From positions 1 to 64,000 of the forward strand of contig JBBDRB010000055.1 in assembly GCA_040905685.1 (NCBI GenBank): DNA of 64,000 nt, given 5' to 3'. Source of the stretch: JBBDMU01 sp040905685 (lineage in GTDB: Bacteria; Bacteroidota; Rhodothermia; Balneolales; Natronogracilivirgulaceae). Each line of letters begins with the position of its first letter. The first letter of the stretch is position 1. Positions 43,184-51,405 of the stretch are shown piece after piece. The position numbers and the translations under genes are program-made. Under the pieces are notes generated by a model. The model ran no database searches and had not been told where the DNA came from. It saw only the letters and a list, made by a program, of their open reading frames with translations.

Positions 43184-44787
43184 ATTACCTTAAAACAGGG
43201 CTGCTCCTGCTATACGTTACGGCCTGCCTGCCGGTCAGCGAAACAGGGGAAGACGACACCCGGATATCCGCCGGGGAATTATGGGAAGCATATATTCAGG
43301 ATCCGGACGATCATACGCATATTCCGAATGTCTCCTATGCCGGTTACCGCCGAAGCGAGGTGGCCCTGCCATCTGAGGGAGTATCATTTGATGTTCGCGA
43401 TTACGGAGCCCGTGGAAATGGAACGTCCGACGACACCGATGCTTTTAAGGAGGCCATTGCCGCAGCCGGTGTAAACGGCGGAGTAATCAATATTCCGCCC
43501 GGTACCTATCGCCTTACCGATATCCTGCATTTAAACCGGGACGGCATTGTTCTTCGCGGTGCAGGTCAGGAAGCGTCCACACTATTGTTCGACGCTTCTC
43601 TTACCGATGCCATCGGCCACCGGCGCTCCGGCTCCGGTCATGCTACGGTCTGGTCCTGGATGGGGGGTATGATCTGGATCAGTCCGGATGATGCCTTTGA
43701 CGGTGACGGACAGCCGGCGGGCGGTGAATCCTGGCGCCATACCACTACCCTCGCCCATCTGACGCAGCCCGCCAGCCGGGGCGAGGCTGTGGTCACCGTG
43801 GATGATGCATCGGCGCTGAATGACGGAGACTTTATCCTGTTGACCTGGGATAACCCTGCCGACCTTTCCCTGCTGCTGGAAATGGCCGGCCATCCGCTTA
43901 TGAGCCGTTATGACTGGAGCGGATCGGGAAGCGGCCTCACGAATATGGCCGGGTGGCAGTGGCCTGTTGAAATTGAGCGTGTGGAGGGAAATCAGGTTAC
44001 CCTGGCCCAGCCGCTGCGCATCGATGCAAAGGACTCCTGGAATGTGCGCCTGCAATCACCGGGACCCTATGTACGCGGGGTGGGTGTGGAGAAGCTTACC
44101 ATTGCCTTTAATACGCCCCAGCCCGTTGATCAGCATCTGGAGGATACCGGAAATAACGGTATTTACCTAAACCGGGTAATCGATTGTTTCGTCCGCGATG
44201 TTACCATCCATGAGGCCGAAAACGGCCTCATACATGCCGCTGCCAAACAGACTACGGTCCATAACCTGCATATATCAGGCTCCCGCATGCATCATGCTAC
44301 AGCCCTCAGGGTTGGATCGCATGATAATCTTATCTCAGATTTTGTCATCGAAACGGAGGTCCGTCACGGGATCAATACGGAAAAACTTTCTACGGGCAAT
44401 GTCTGGCGTCGCGGTGTCATGCATCACGGTACCTTCGATTCCCATCGTGCCATGTCCTGGGATCTGGTCCGCACAGATATCACGGTACATAACGATGGCC
44501 TCCCCGGGGGCGGCAGTCAGGCCGGACCGTTTCTTGGCCGGCGGGTCGTACACTGGAATATCCGGATCACCAACGGTAAACCGGATTGGATCTATCAGCC
44601 GGAAGTCATTTCCCTGGGCGCTTTGGTCGGCGTGCAGGGAGCCGCTGTTTCAGACCGGACCTCCCACGCCATGCCAGACGGAGATAAAGGACACATTATC
44701 GCAGACCCGGACCAAACTCCGGTACCGGCCGATCTGTTCGAGGCCCAGTTCCGCCACCGCACCGGGTATGCATGGCCCCTGGATTAG
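43180..44787 (+). CDS. Secreted parallel beta-helix protein (pectate-lyase-3-like)
   Basis: 535 residues with lipobox VTACL (Cys about 16). Residues about 68-135 contain the pectate_lyase_3 start (FDVRDYGARGNGTSDDTDAF, GGVINIPPGTYRL, ILHLNRDGIVLRGAGQE). The remainder is a right-handed beta-helix with repeated short strands, such as NCFVRDVTIHEAENG-like and NLHISGSRMHHATALRVGSH-like turns. An aromatic- and charge-rich C-terminal end follows (HGTFDSHRAMSWDLVRTDIT). Such proteins are polysaccharide lyases or hydrolases. Its start overlaps sulfatase 3, which ties it to desulfation, but substrate and catalytic residues are not evident. Confidence 0.85.
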   Translation: MNYLKTGLLLLYVTACLPVSETGEDDTRISAGELWEAYIQDPDDHTHIPNVSYAGYRRSEVALPSEGVSFDVRDYGARGNGTSDDTDAFKEAIAAAGVNGGVINIPPGTYRLTDILHLNRDGIVLRGAGQEASTLLFDASLTDAIGHRRSGSGHATVWSWMGGMIWISPDDAFDGDGQPAGGESWRHTTTLAHLTQPASRGEAVVTVDDASALNDGDFILLTWDNPADLSLLLEMAGHPLMSRYDWSGSGSGLTNMAGWQWPVEIERVEGNQVTLAQPLRIDAKDSWNVRLQSPGPYVRGVGVEKLTIAFNTPQPVDQHLEDTGNNGIYLNRVIDCFVRDVTIHEAENGLIHAAAKQTTVHNLHISGSRMHHATALRVGSHDNLISDFVIETEVRHGINTEKLSTGNVWRRGVMHHGTFDSHRAMSWDLVRTDITVHNDGLPGGGSQAGPFLGRRVVHWNIRITNGKPDWIYQPEVISLGALVGVQGAAVSDRTSHAMPDGDKGHIIADPDQTPVPADLFEAQFRHRTGYAWPLD

Positions 44788-44801
44788 ATGAACAGAGGGT
44801 T

Positions 44802-45212
44802 TCATGCAACGGTCTGCTTTTCCCTTGCAGCCAGCATGGGGGTGCTTCGCTTGCACAGCTGCAGGGCCAATCCCCAGGGGTCACGCAGCATGACAAGCCG
44901 GGATCCGTCTTCCAGCTGATCATCGCTTATCAGGGTGGCGCCGGCCTCAAGCAGCCGGTCTTTATCGTTCGCCGGATCATCCGATATGAAAGCCAGATGC
45001 ATCATCAGCGGGTTCATCTTCCGGTAATCGGGAACCGGAGCCGCCGGATTGTTATAAATTTCGATCATGACACGTCCGCTGTCATCGGCCAAAAATGTCA
45101 TATAGGGTGTTTGTTGTGATTTTTTGACGGCCACCAGCCCCAAATGCCGTTCGTGCCACTCGGCCATGGCCAGCGGTTCTTCTACATTAACAGCGAAATG
45201 CTCGATTTTCAT
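44802..45212 (-). CDS. VOC/glyoxalase-family protein
   Basis: 136 residues of the vicinal-oxygen-chelate fold: MKIEHFAVNVEEPLAMAEWH at the start and MLRDPWGLALQLCKRSTPML near the end. It is the only minus-strand gene within the catabolic block and lies back to back with the beta-helix gene (15 bases between stops). Metal ligands His5 and a C-terminal Gln/Glu are possible, but the specific reaction (glyoxalase, dioxygenase or other) cannot be told. Confidence 0.8.
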   Translation of the reverse strand: MKIEHFAVNVEEPLAMAEWHERHLGLVAVKKSQQTPYMTFLADDSGRVMIEIYNNPAAPVPDYRKMNPLMMHLAFISDDPANDKDRLLEAGATLISDDQLEDGSRLVMLRDPWGLALQLCKRSTPMLAAREKQTVA

Positions 45213-45332
45213 TAAATTATTTCCTCGTTGTTATTTACGTCTGTACTTAATACCATAATGAAGAAACAAAAATAAAATTCTAAAATAAAGCGGCAGCTCC
45301 TTTTGCGGGCTCATTTTTTCGGTAACCGTCCT

Positions 45333-46661
45333 ATGACAAATAAAGTGAAACCCTACGCAGGCATTGCCTTAGCTATCCTGTTGATTGCGGGCTGTTCCCA
45401 TACAGCCGATGAAACGAGAACCTGGATCCATCAGAATGAACCCATCGTATTCAATCCCGATGGAGGGTGGTGCTGGTTTCAGGATGAGCGCGGACTGATC
45501 GATAACGGCCGGCTTGTGTTCGGGTCGGTTTCATCGGCGGGCGATATCATTGTCACGCACTACGAGCTGGGAACCGGTCAGCGCGATACGCTGAACATCC
45601 ATCCCCGTTTACAGCAAAACGATCATGCCCAGCCGGCTTTGATGAAGCGGCCCGACGGACGATACCTGATGGCCTATTCGGCCCATAACGGACCTCATGC
45701 CTATTCGAGGATCTCCAGCGAACCGGGCGATCCAACCCGCTGGCTTCCGGCCGAAGAAGTGGACGTCGGTGACCGGGCCACGTATTCAAACCTCTATCAC
45801 CTGACGGGCAATGACCGGACCTATAATTTTCACCGGGGTATCGGATGGCATCCGAACGTGATGGTATCCGATGATCAAGGGGACAGCTGGCAATACGGGG
45901 GGCGCTTGTTTGCCGAAGAGGGCCATCGCCCGTACATGCGCTATGCCTCGGACGGCAGCGACCGGATCCATTTCATTACCACCGACGGACATCCCCGGGT
46001 ATTTGCCAACAGCATTTATCACGGCTATATTGAAAACGACAGGATTTTTACCTCCACGGGAACCGGCCTGGGCCGGATTGACGGACCGGATACCGGCCGC
46101 ACAACCAGTGACTTTACCAGGATCTTTGAAGGCGATGACGATAACGTAGCCTGGACCAGCGACATCCAGCTCGACGAGGAGGGATATCCGTATATTGGCT
46201 ACTCGGTAACCAAAGACCGGATTGGTGCGGGTGAGGGAGGTATGGACCACCGTTACCGCTACGCCCGGTGGGATGGGAACCGGTGGAATGATTTTGAAAT
46301 CGCCTATGCGGGAAGGCGGCTTTACCCCAGGGAGGATGCCTATACCGGCCTGATCGCTTTGCACCCTGACAATCCGGACATGGTATACATATCCACCGAT
46401 GCCCATCCCGAAACGGGTGAACCGCTCATCAGCAGCGCTGATGGGGAACGGCATTACGAGATCTGGCAGGGACTGACCAGCGACCGGGGAGCCACGTGGA
46501 CCTGGAGGGCGGTGACCGGGCACTCCGAAAGCGATAACATTCGTCCCTATATTGTATCCGACGGAAATGACTGGGCGGTATTATGGCTGCGGGGAGCATA
46601 CCGCACCTATACGGACTACAACCTCGAAGTGGTTGGAGCCGTTTCACGGGCCGCTCTTTAG
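45333..46661 (+). CDS. BNR-4 repeat beta-propeller lipoprotein (ulvan-lyase-like fold)
   Basis: 442 residues from the ATG at 45333 (the frame opens 10 codons earlier). The lipobox is LLIAGC (Cys 21). GGWCWFQDERGLIDNGRLVF (44-63) and QQNDHAQPALMKRPDGRYLM (94-113) are the hallmarks of the BNR-4 propeller family, which includes the ulvan lyases PL24/PL25 and related uronate lyases. The NDH at 96-98 is in the place of the catalytic-site His of that group. Later blades carry DDHRY-like and DGNDWAVLWLRGAYRTYTDY segments. Context (sulfatases, heparinase-like enzymes) fits an ulvan-type lyase, but members of this fold also act on other glycans. Confidence 0.8.
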   Translation: MTNKVKPYAGIALAILLIAGCSHTADETRTWIHQNEPIVFNPDGGWCWFQDERGLIDNGRLVFGSVSSAGDIIVTHYELGTGQRDTLNIHPRLQQNDHAQPALMKRPDGRYLMAYSAHNGPHAYSRISSEPGDPTRWLPAEEVDVGDRATYSNLYHLTGNDRTYNFHRGIGWHPNVMVSDDQGDSWQYGGRLFAEEGHRPYMRYASDGSDRIHFITTDGHPRVFANSIYHGYIENDRIFTSTGTGLGRIDGPDTGRTTSDFTRIFEGDDDNVAWTSDIQLDEEGYPYIGYSVTKDRIGAGEGGMDHRYRYARWDGNRWNDFEIAYAGRRLYPREDAYTGLIALHPDNPDMVYISTDAHPETGEPLISSADGERHYEIWQGLTSDRGATWTWRAVTGHSESDNIRPYIVSDGNDWAVLWLRGAYRTYTDYNLEVVGAVSRAAL

Positions 46662-46696
46662 CAGACCCTTACAAATATGAACTTAAGTCTCAAACG

Positions 46697-49420
46697 ATGA
46701 AAACCGTTTCCATACTCGTATTGTTAGCAAGCCTTTTTGGAGGATATTCCCAGACATCAGGGCAGACGGGCCACCCCCGTATTTTGGTTTCCGACGGCGA
46801 CAAAGAAGAGGTGCTCCGGAAGATTGAGGAGCAGCCATGGGCGGCGACGATCCATAAGGAAATGGTTGCCAGGCTGGAGCCTTATGTCCGCCGTCACCAG
46901 GACGACCCGGAATGGATACTTTCCCGCTATCAGATGAACCGGGAGCCGGGCAAACGCTATACCCGGCATATATCGGATCCTGCGGGAACGCAAATGATTG
47001 GCTGGAAAGGCGATGCCCCCCACCCCACCGTACGCGTGTCCACTCACAAGCGCAGCCCCGTCGCGCCGGACGGATACCGGTACCGGACACCCTCCCTGGA
47101 GGAGGTAAAGCCTTACGATACGGACTCGCTGTGGCATCTTCAGTCTTCGGGCCCCGGAGGGGAATGGAGCCGGGCCGAGCCCAGGCAGATTGTGCGGGGT
47201 ATCAACAGCCGCATTAATGCACTGGCGACCGAGGCGGCTATCCTGTATTGGCTGTCGGGTGAGGACAAGTATGCCCGGTTCTCCTCGGATATACTCTATC
47301 AATGGGCGCGGGGGGCTTTTTATCAGGAGGCCGTAGAGGGAGCCGGGCGCAATGGCTTGTTCTGCATACAGTCTCTGGGTGACCGTTCCTATGAGAACCT
47401 GGCCTTAGCCTTCGATTTTGTCAGAGGATATATGGAGGCCGGCCGGTATGAGACAGAATATTTTCAGCCGGTTTTTGAAAAAATGGCCAAAACGACCATG
47501 TTGAGGGGATTTATCTCTAATAACTGGTATGCGGCGCAAACGACCGTACTTACCTATTCGGCCCTGGCCCTGGACGATCCGGACAAGCGCGACTACTATA
47601 TTTCGTTTTACACGGAACGGGATACCGTTATCGGGAACGTCGGTCAGCTGGGTCTTCCCACCACCATGGACCGGCACTTTACCCCCGATGGGCACTGGAA
47701 GGAAAATGCCGGCTATCATGACATGCCGGTGGGCGACCTGCTCAAGGCGGCCGTGCCGGTTGAAAAAAACGGATACCGCGTATTCGAAAATCACCCGGCC
47801 CTGTTCCAGGCCTCCTATGCCATGCTGCGTTATTCTTTCCCCAATCTGCAGATCATGGGCTATGGCGATATCAAGGGCTGGCGGCATCAGTCGCTGCGCA
47901 ATCTCGAAATTGCCACACGATTTGCTGCCGAAATCGACCATCCGGAGCTCCCCGGCCTGATAGCCAGCTTGAACCAACTGATCGACGCCGGACTCTATGA
48001 CCGGTCTGCCGCCGGCTGGTACGGACTGCTGACCTACCTTCCGGATATGCCGGAAACCCAGGTTGATGTCTTTGAATGGGACCGGGCGTTTGAACTGGAT
48101 TTTGCCAGGCTGTACGGCCATCGCAACGGAGCTGACCGGGAAACCGGATTGATGCATTACGTTCAGGGAGCCACCTATAACCACAACCATGCCAATGGGA
48201 TGGCTATGGAATTATATGGTAACGGATCGGTTATGGGCGCCGACCCGGGCGTCTCCGCCACCTATGAAGACTCGGTGTTCGTGCACTACCTGGCCGTGTT
48301 CGCCGCCCATAACACCGTAATAGCCGGCGGCGCCTCGGAACCTTCGCGTTCCTTCACCGGAAGCGGGGGTTCAAAACATATGGGGGATATTTCCTTATCA
48401 GCCATGGAGCCGAAAACCGGGGACAGGGGGGTGTCGCCGTATAATTCCTTTACGGAAACCGATTATCTGGAACCGTCGACGGATACCCGGCAGCAGCGCC
48501 TTCTGGGTATTATCCGGACCTCGGAGGCATCGGGCTACTATGTGGATGTTTTTCGTTCCGGCAATGAACTAAGCAATGACTATCTCTATCATAACATCGG
48601 CCATGAAGTGACGCTTATGGACGCCGGCCGGAACCCCCTGGTTATGCAGGCGGATTCCATCCCCTATCAAAAGGGCCGGCAGTCGGGCATGAACTGGTTC
48701 GAACATATCCGGAGCCCGGCCGGCAACCACCCGGGAGCCATTGCCGCTTTCCGGGTTGCGGAAGATGACCGCGACGATGCCTTCATGCAGATGCTCATGC
48801 CGCTTCAATCCGCTGATAAAGTTTTCACCGCCCTGGGCCCCCGAACGGGTACGGCCCGCGGTGACGTGGCCGATCTGCCAACCCCGAAGGTGATCATTCA
48901 TCGTCCGGAAGCGGCCTGGAACCAGCCTTTTGGCGTTATTTTTGAACCCTATAGAGGTGAAACGGGCAATTCGGTCCTATCTGCCAGGGCGATGGCCACC
49001 GGTTCAACGCTAGCTGCCATGGAAGTGGAAAATAAAAATGGAACCCGGCAGCTCATCCTGCAGTCCGACCGGCCGGAAATCAGGCAGCAGGCGAATAACG
49101 CTGCCATTCAGGGTCACTATGGGGTCATCTCGCTTACGGAGGAAGATGCCCTTGAGTATATGTACCTGGGCCGCGGAGAGGCGCTCGCCTGGAACGGATA
49201 CCGGATGGAATCCGCAGACGGAGGTACGGGGGCATTTGTGGAGGTCAAAGATGAAGCCCTTACCGTTTCCGGGGACAAGGCTTTTACCCTGACCTTCCCT
49301 CACCGGGTCCGCCGGGTCACCGACGACGGTGGTAACCGGCTGCAGGTGGAGTCCGGCCGGCGGGAAAGCACCGTTCACTTTCCGGCCGGAACAAACGGAA
49401 ATTTTCAAATAGTCAGGTAA
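46697..49420 (+). CDS. Large heparinase II/III-like polysaccharide lyase
   Basis: 907 residues from the ATG at 46697; the open frame starts earlier inside the preceding gene, but this ATG starts a signal peptide (VSILVLLASLFGGYSQTSGQ). The alpha/alpha-toroid part (about 25-440) has NNWYAAQ at 275-281 and HFTPDGHWKENAGYH at 327-341. The beta-sandwich starts with the heparinase-type active-site block NHNHANGMAMELYG at 495-508 and runs to about 890. It is only distantly related to the three 630-650-residue paralogues upstream. The size and domain order resemble PL40-type ulvan lyases, though I cannot verify that. Thirty-five bases after the propeller gene, three before aldose epimerase. Confidence 0.85.
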   Translation: MKTVSILVLLASLFGGYSQTSGQTGHPRILVSDGDKEEVLRKIEEQPWAATIHKEMVARLEPYVRRHQDDPEWILSRYQMNREPGKRYTRHISDPAGTQMIGWKGDAPHPTVRVSTHKRSPVAPDGYRYRTPSLEEVKPYDTDSLWHLQSSGPGGEWSRAEPRQIVRGINSRINALATEAAILYWLSGEDKYARFSSDILYQWARGAFYQEAVEGAGRNGLFCIQSLGDRSYENLALAFDFVRGYMEAGRYETEYFQPVFEKMAKTTMLRGFISNNWYAAQTTVLTYSALALDDPDKRDYYISFYTERDTVIGNVGQLGLPTTMDRHFTPDGHWKENAGYHDMPVGDLLKAAVPVEKNGYRVFENHPALFQASYAMLRYSFPNLQIMGYGDIKGWRHQSLRNLEIATRFAAEIDHPELPGLIASLNQLIDAGLYDRSAAGWYGLLTYLPDMPETQVDVFEWDRAFELDFARLYGHRNGADRETGLMHYVQGATYNHNHANGMAMELYGNGSVMGADPGVSATYEDSVFVHYLAVFAAHNTVIAGGASEPSRSFTGSGGSKHMGDISLSAMEPKTGDRGVSPYNSFTETDYLEPSTDTRQQRLLGIIRTSEASGYYVDVFRSGNELSNDYLYHNIGHEVTLMDAGRNPLVMQADSIPYQKGRQSGMNWFEHIRSPAGNHPGAIAAFRVAEDDRDDAFMQMLMPLQSADKVFTALGPRTGTARGDVADLPTPKVIIHRPEAAWNQPFGVIFEPYRGETGNSVLSARAMATGSTLAAMEVENKNGTRQLILQSDRPEIRQQANNAAIQGHYGVISLTEEDALEYMYLGRGEALAWNGYRMESADGGTGAFVEVKDEALTVSGDKAFTLTFPHRVRRVTDDGGNRLQVESGRRESTVHFPAGTNGNFQIVR

Positions 49421-49422
49421 CC

Positions 49423-50553
49423 ATGGACATCATTTCAGGCAGAAAGCTTTATATTCCCGGACTTTATCTGATCGCAACCATGGCCGCCGGATGTTCGGGA
49501 TCGGGTATAGAAAAATCCACAATTACAGTAGAACAGGAAGGGTTTGGAATGTTGAGTTCAGGTCAGGAAGCACGTTTATTTACGTTGAGGAATGCCAACC
49601 AGGTGGAGGTGAAAATTACCAATTTCGGGGGGATCGTCACCTCGGTAAAAGCACCGGACCGCCAGGGTGAGCTTGCCAATGTCGTGTTGGGTTTTGACAA
49701 TCTGGATTCCTACCTGAACGGCCACCCCTTTTTCGGGGCCATCGTCGGCCGGTACGGGAACCGCATAGCCGGAGGGAAGTTCACGTTGGACGGGCATGAA
49801 TATACCCTGGCCACCAATAACGGACCCAACCATCTTCATGGCGGCCTGCGGGGTTTTGATAAAGTGCTCTGGGATGCCCGGGTCACCTCCGGCTCTTCGC
49901 TGGAACTGACCTACCGTAGTGCCGATGAAGAGGAAGGATATCCCGGCGATTTAGACGTAAAAGTCGTGTATTCGCTGAGCGGGGATAACGAATTGCTGAT
50001 CGAATACGAGGCAACGACCAATAAAGCCACCCCGGTGAACCTCACCAATCATAGTTATTTTAATTTAACCGGAGACGGGTCAAAGGGCGTTCTGGGACAT
50101 GTTTTGCAGATCAACGCCGGGAAGTATACCCCGGTGGATGACGGCTTGATACCCACCGGTGAGCTAAGAGAGGTGGCCGGTACGGCCTTTGATTTCCGGG
50201 AACCCGTTAAGGTGGGCTCACGGATCGGACAGGTGGAGGGCGGCTACGATCACAATTACGTTTTGAACGGGCAGGATGGAGAAAGGCGCCGGGTCTCTAC
50301 GCTATATGATCCCGCAAGCGGACGCAAAATGGAAGTGTCAACAACCGAGCCCGGCATGCAGTTTTACTCGGGTAATTTTCTTGACGGTTCGCTTACCGAT
50401 GGTTCGGGCAACACGCTGAACCGGCATGCCGGATTATGCCTGGAAACCCAGCATTTTCCCAACTCACCCAATGAACCCTCTTTCCCCACGACCATCCTGC
50501 AGCCCGGCGACACCTACCGGTCCGTTACCGGATACAAGTTTTTAGTGGAATAG
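49423..50553 (+). CDS. galM: Aldose 1-epimerase (mutarotase), lipoprotein
   Basis: 376 residues. A lipoprotein signal (ATMAAGC) precedes the mutarotase fold. Family landmarks are VEVKITNFGGIVTSVKAPDR, FFGAIVGRYGNRIAGGKFTL, the His motif GPNHLHGGLRGFDKVLWDAR, NLTNHSYFNLTGDGS and the C-terminal CLETQHFPNSPNEPSFP with the catalytic Glu. It interconverts alpha and beta anomers of free sugars, likely in the periplasm, to prepare lyase products for transport. The 3' end overlaps the convergent HAD gene by 12 bases. Confidence 0.95.
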   Translation: MDIISGRKLYIPGLYLIATMAAGCSGSGIEKSTITVEQEGFGMLSSGQEARLFTLRNANQVEVKITNFGGIVTSVKAPDRQGELANVVLGFDNLDSYLNGHPFFGAIVGRYGNRIAGGKFTLDGHEYTLATNNGPNHLHGGLRGFDKVLWDARVTSGSSLELTYRSADEEEGYPGDLDVKVVYSLSGDNELLIEYEATTNKATPVNLTNHSYFNLTGDGSKGVLGHVLQINAGKYTPVDDGLIPTGELREVAGTAFDFREPVKVGSRIGQVEGGYDHNYVLNGQDGERRRVSTLYDPASGRKMEVSTTEPGMQFYSGNFLDGSLTDGSGNTLNRHAGLCLETQHFPNSPNEPSFPTTILQPGDTYRSVTGYKFLVE

Positions 50554-51198
50554 GGATGACAGGGCTTCCGGCGTCAACTCCCGGAAGTCATCAATGACCA
50601 TATGGCAGTTTTTAAGCTCTTCAGCCGAATGGGTTGTCGTAAGGCCGATAACTTTTGAACCGGCACGGAGTCCGGCCTGAACGCCTGAAATGGAATCCTC
50701 GAAAACGACGCATTGCTCCGGCGGATATCCAATAGCCCTGGAAGCTTTATAATAGATCTCCGGTTCGGGCTTTCCTTTGTCTACCCAGGATGAATCCAGT
50801 ACCGCATCGAAGCAATCTTCTATGGACAGGCCGGATAAAATAAAATTTGCGTTTTCTACGGGGGCCGATGTAGCCACCACGATTTTTATTTCCTTTTGTT
50901 TCAGACGCCTCAGATAGCCGGTCACCCCCGGGACGGCATGGGCTGCGGGGTCGAATATTTGTCGAAATATTTCCTCCTTTTCCCGGGCAAGCCTGTTGGA
51001 TACCTCCGGCGGAATTTCCCCGAACACGGCGGGCAACCAGTCTTTGTTCGTCCGTCCGTAGACATGGTTTTGCAGAAAGGATTCGGAAATATCTTTGTCG
51101 TATTTTTCAAAGAATATCCTGAGGGCTTCTTTGTGCGTAGGGTTGCTGTGCACGATAACTCCATCCATGTCAAAAAGTACACCAAAGTTTACGGTCAT
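50542..51198 (-). CDS. HAD-family hydrolase (beta-phosphoglucomutase-like)
   Basis: 218 residues, cytoplasmic. HAD motif I is LFDMDGVIVHSNP (catalytic Asp 10 and 12), motif II is VATSAPVENA, Lys motif DKGKPEPEIYYKA and motif IV VFEDSISGVQAG. A small helical cap lies between motifs I and II. It may be a sugar-phosphate phosphatase or beta-phosphoglucomutase. It converges on galM with overlapping 3' ends and its promoter must lie in the 207-base AT-rich gap before transketolase. Confidence 0.88.
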   Translation of the reverse strand: MTVNFGVLFDMDGVIVHSNPTHKEALRIFFEKYDKDISESFLQNHVYGRTNKDWLPAVFGEIPPEVSNRLAREKEEIFRQIFDPAAHAVPGVTGYLRRLKQKEIKIVVATSAPVENANFILSGLSIEDCFDAVLDSSWVDKGKPEPEIYYKASRAIGYPPEQCVVFEDSISGVQAGLRAGSKVIGLTTTHSAEELKNCHMVIDDFRELTPEALSSLFH

Positions 51199-51405
51199 GA
51201 TTTGCCGGTTAGCGGAAGTAGTTGGAAATTTTGATGATAATAAATTATATTACCTGACTTGACAGTATAATATAATCAGCCATACCCCTGAAAAACAGCT
51301 AAACAATTTACGTATAATCAGGCAGAAGATCAGCGGTATGTGGCCCCTTTTTTTAATTATTGGCTCCCTGCGGGTTAAGCAGAATCGTTAATCTTTTTTA
51401 TAACC

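Noticed and set aside
46583..46696. Longer N-terminal form of the 907-residue heparinase-like protein
   Set aside because: The extension overlaps the end of the propeller gene; the signal peptide starts at 46697.
51259..51271. TTGACA and TATAAT next to each other before the transketolase gene
   Set aside because: They are one base apart rather than about 17, so they cannot form a sigma-70 promoter, and Bacteroidota use other consensus elements.
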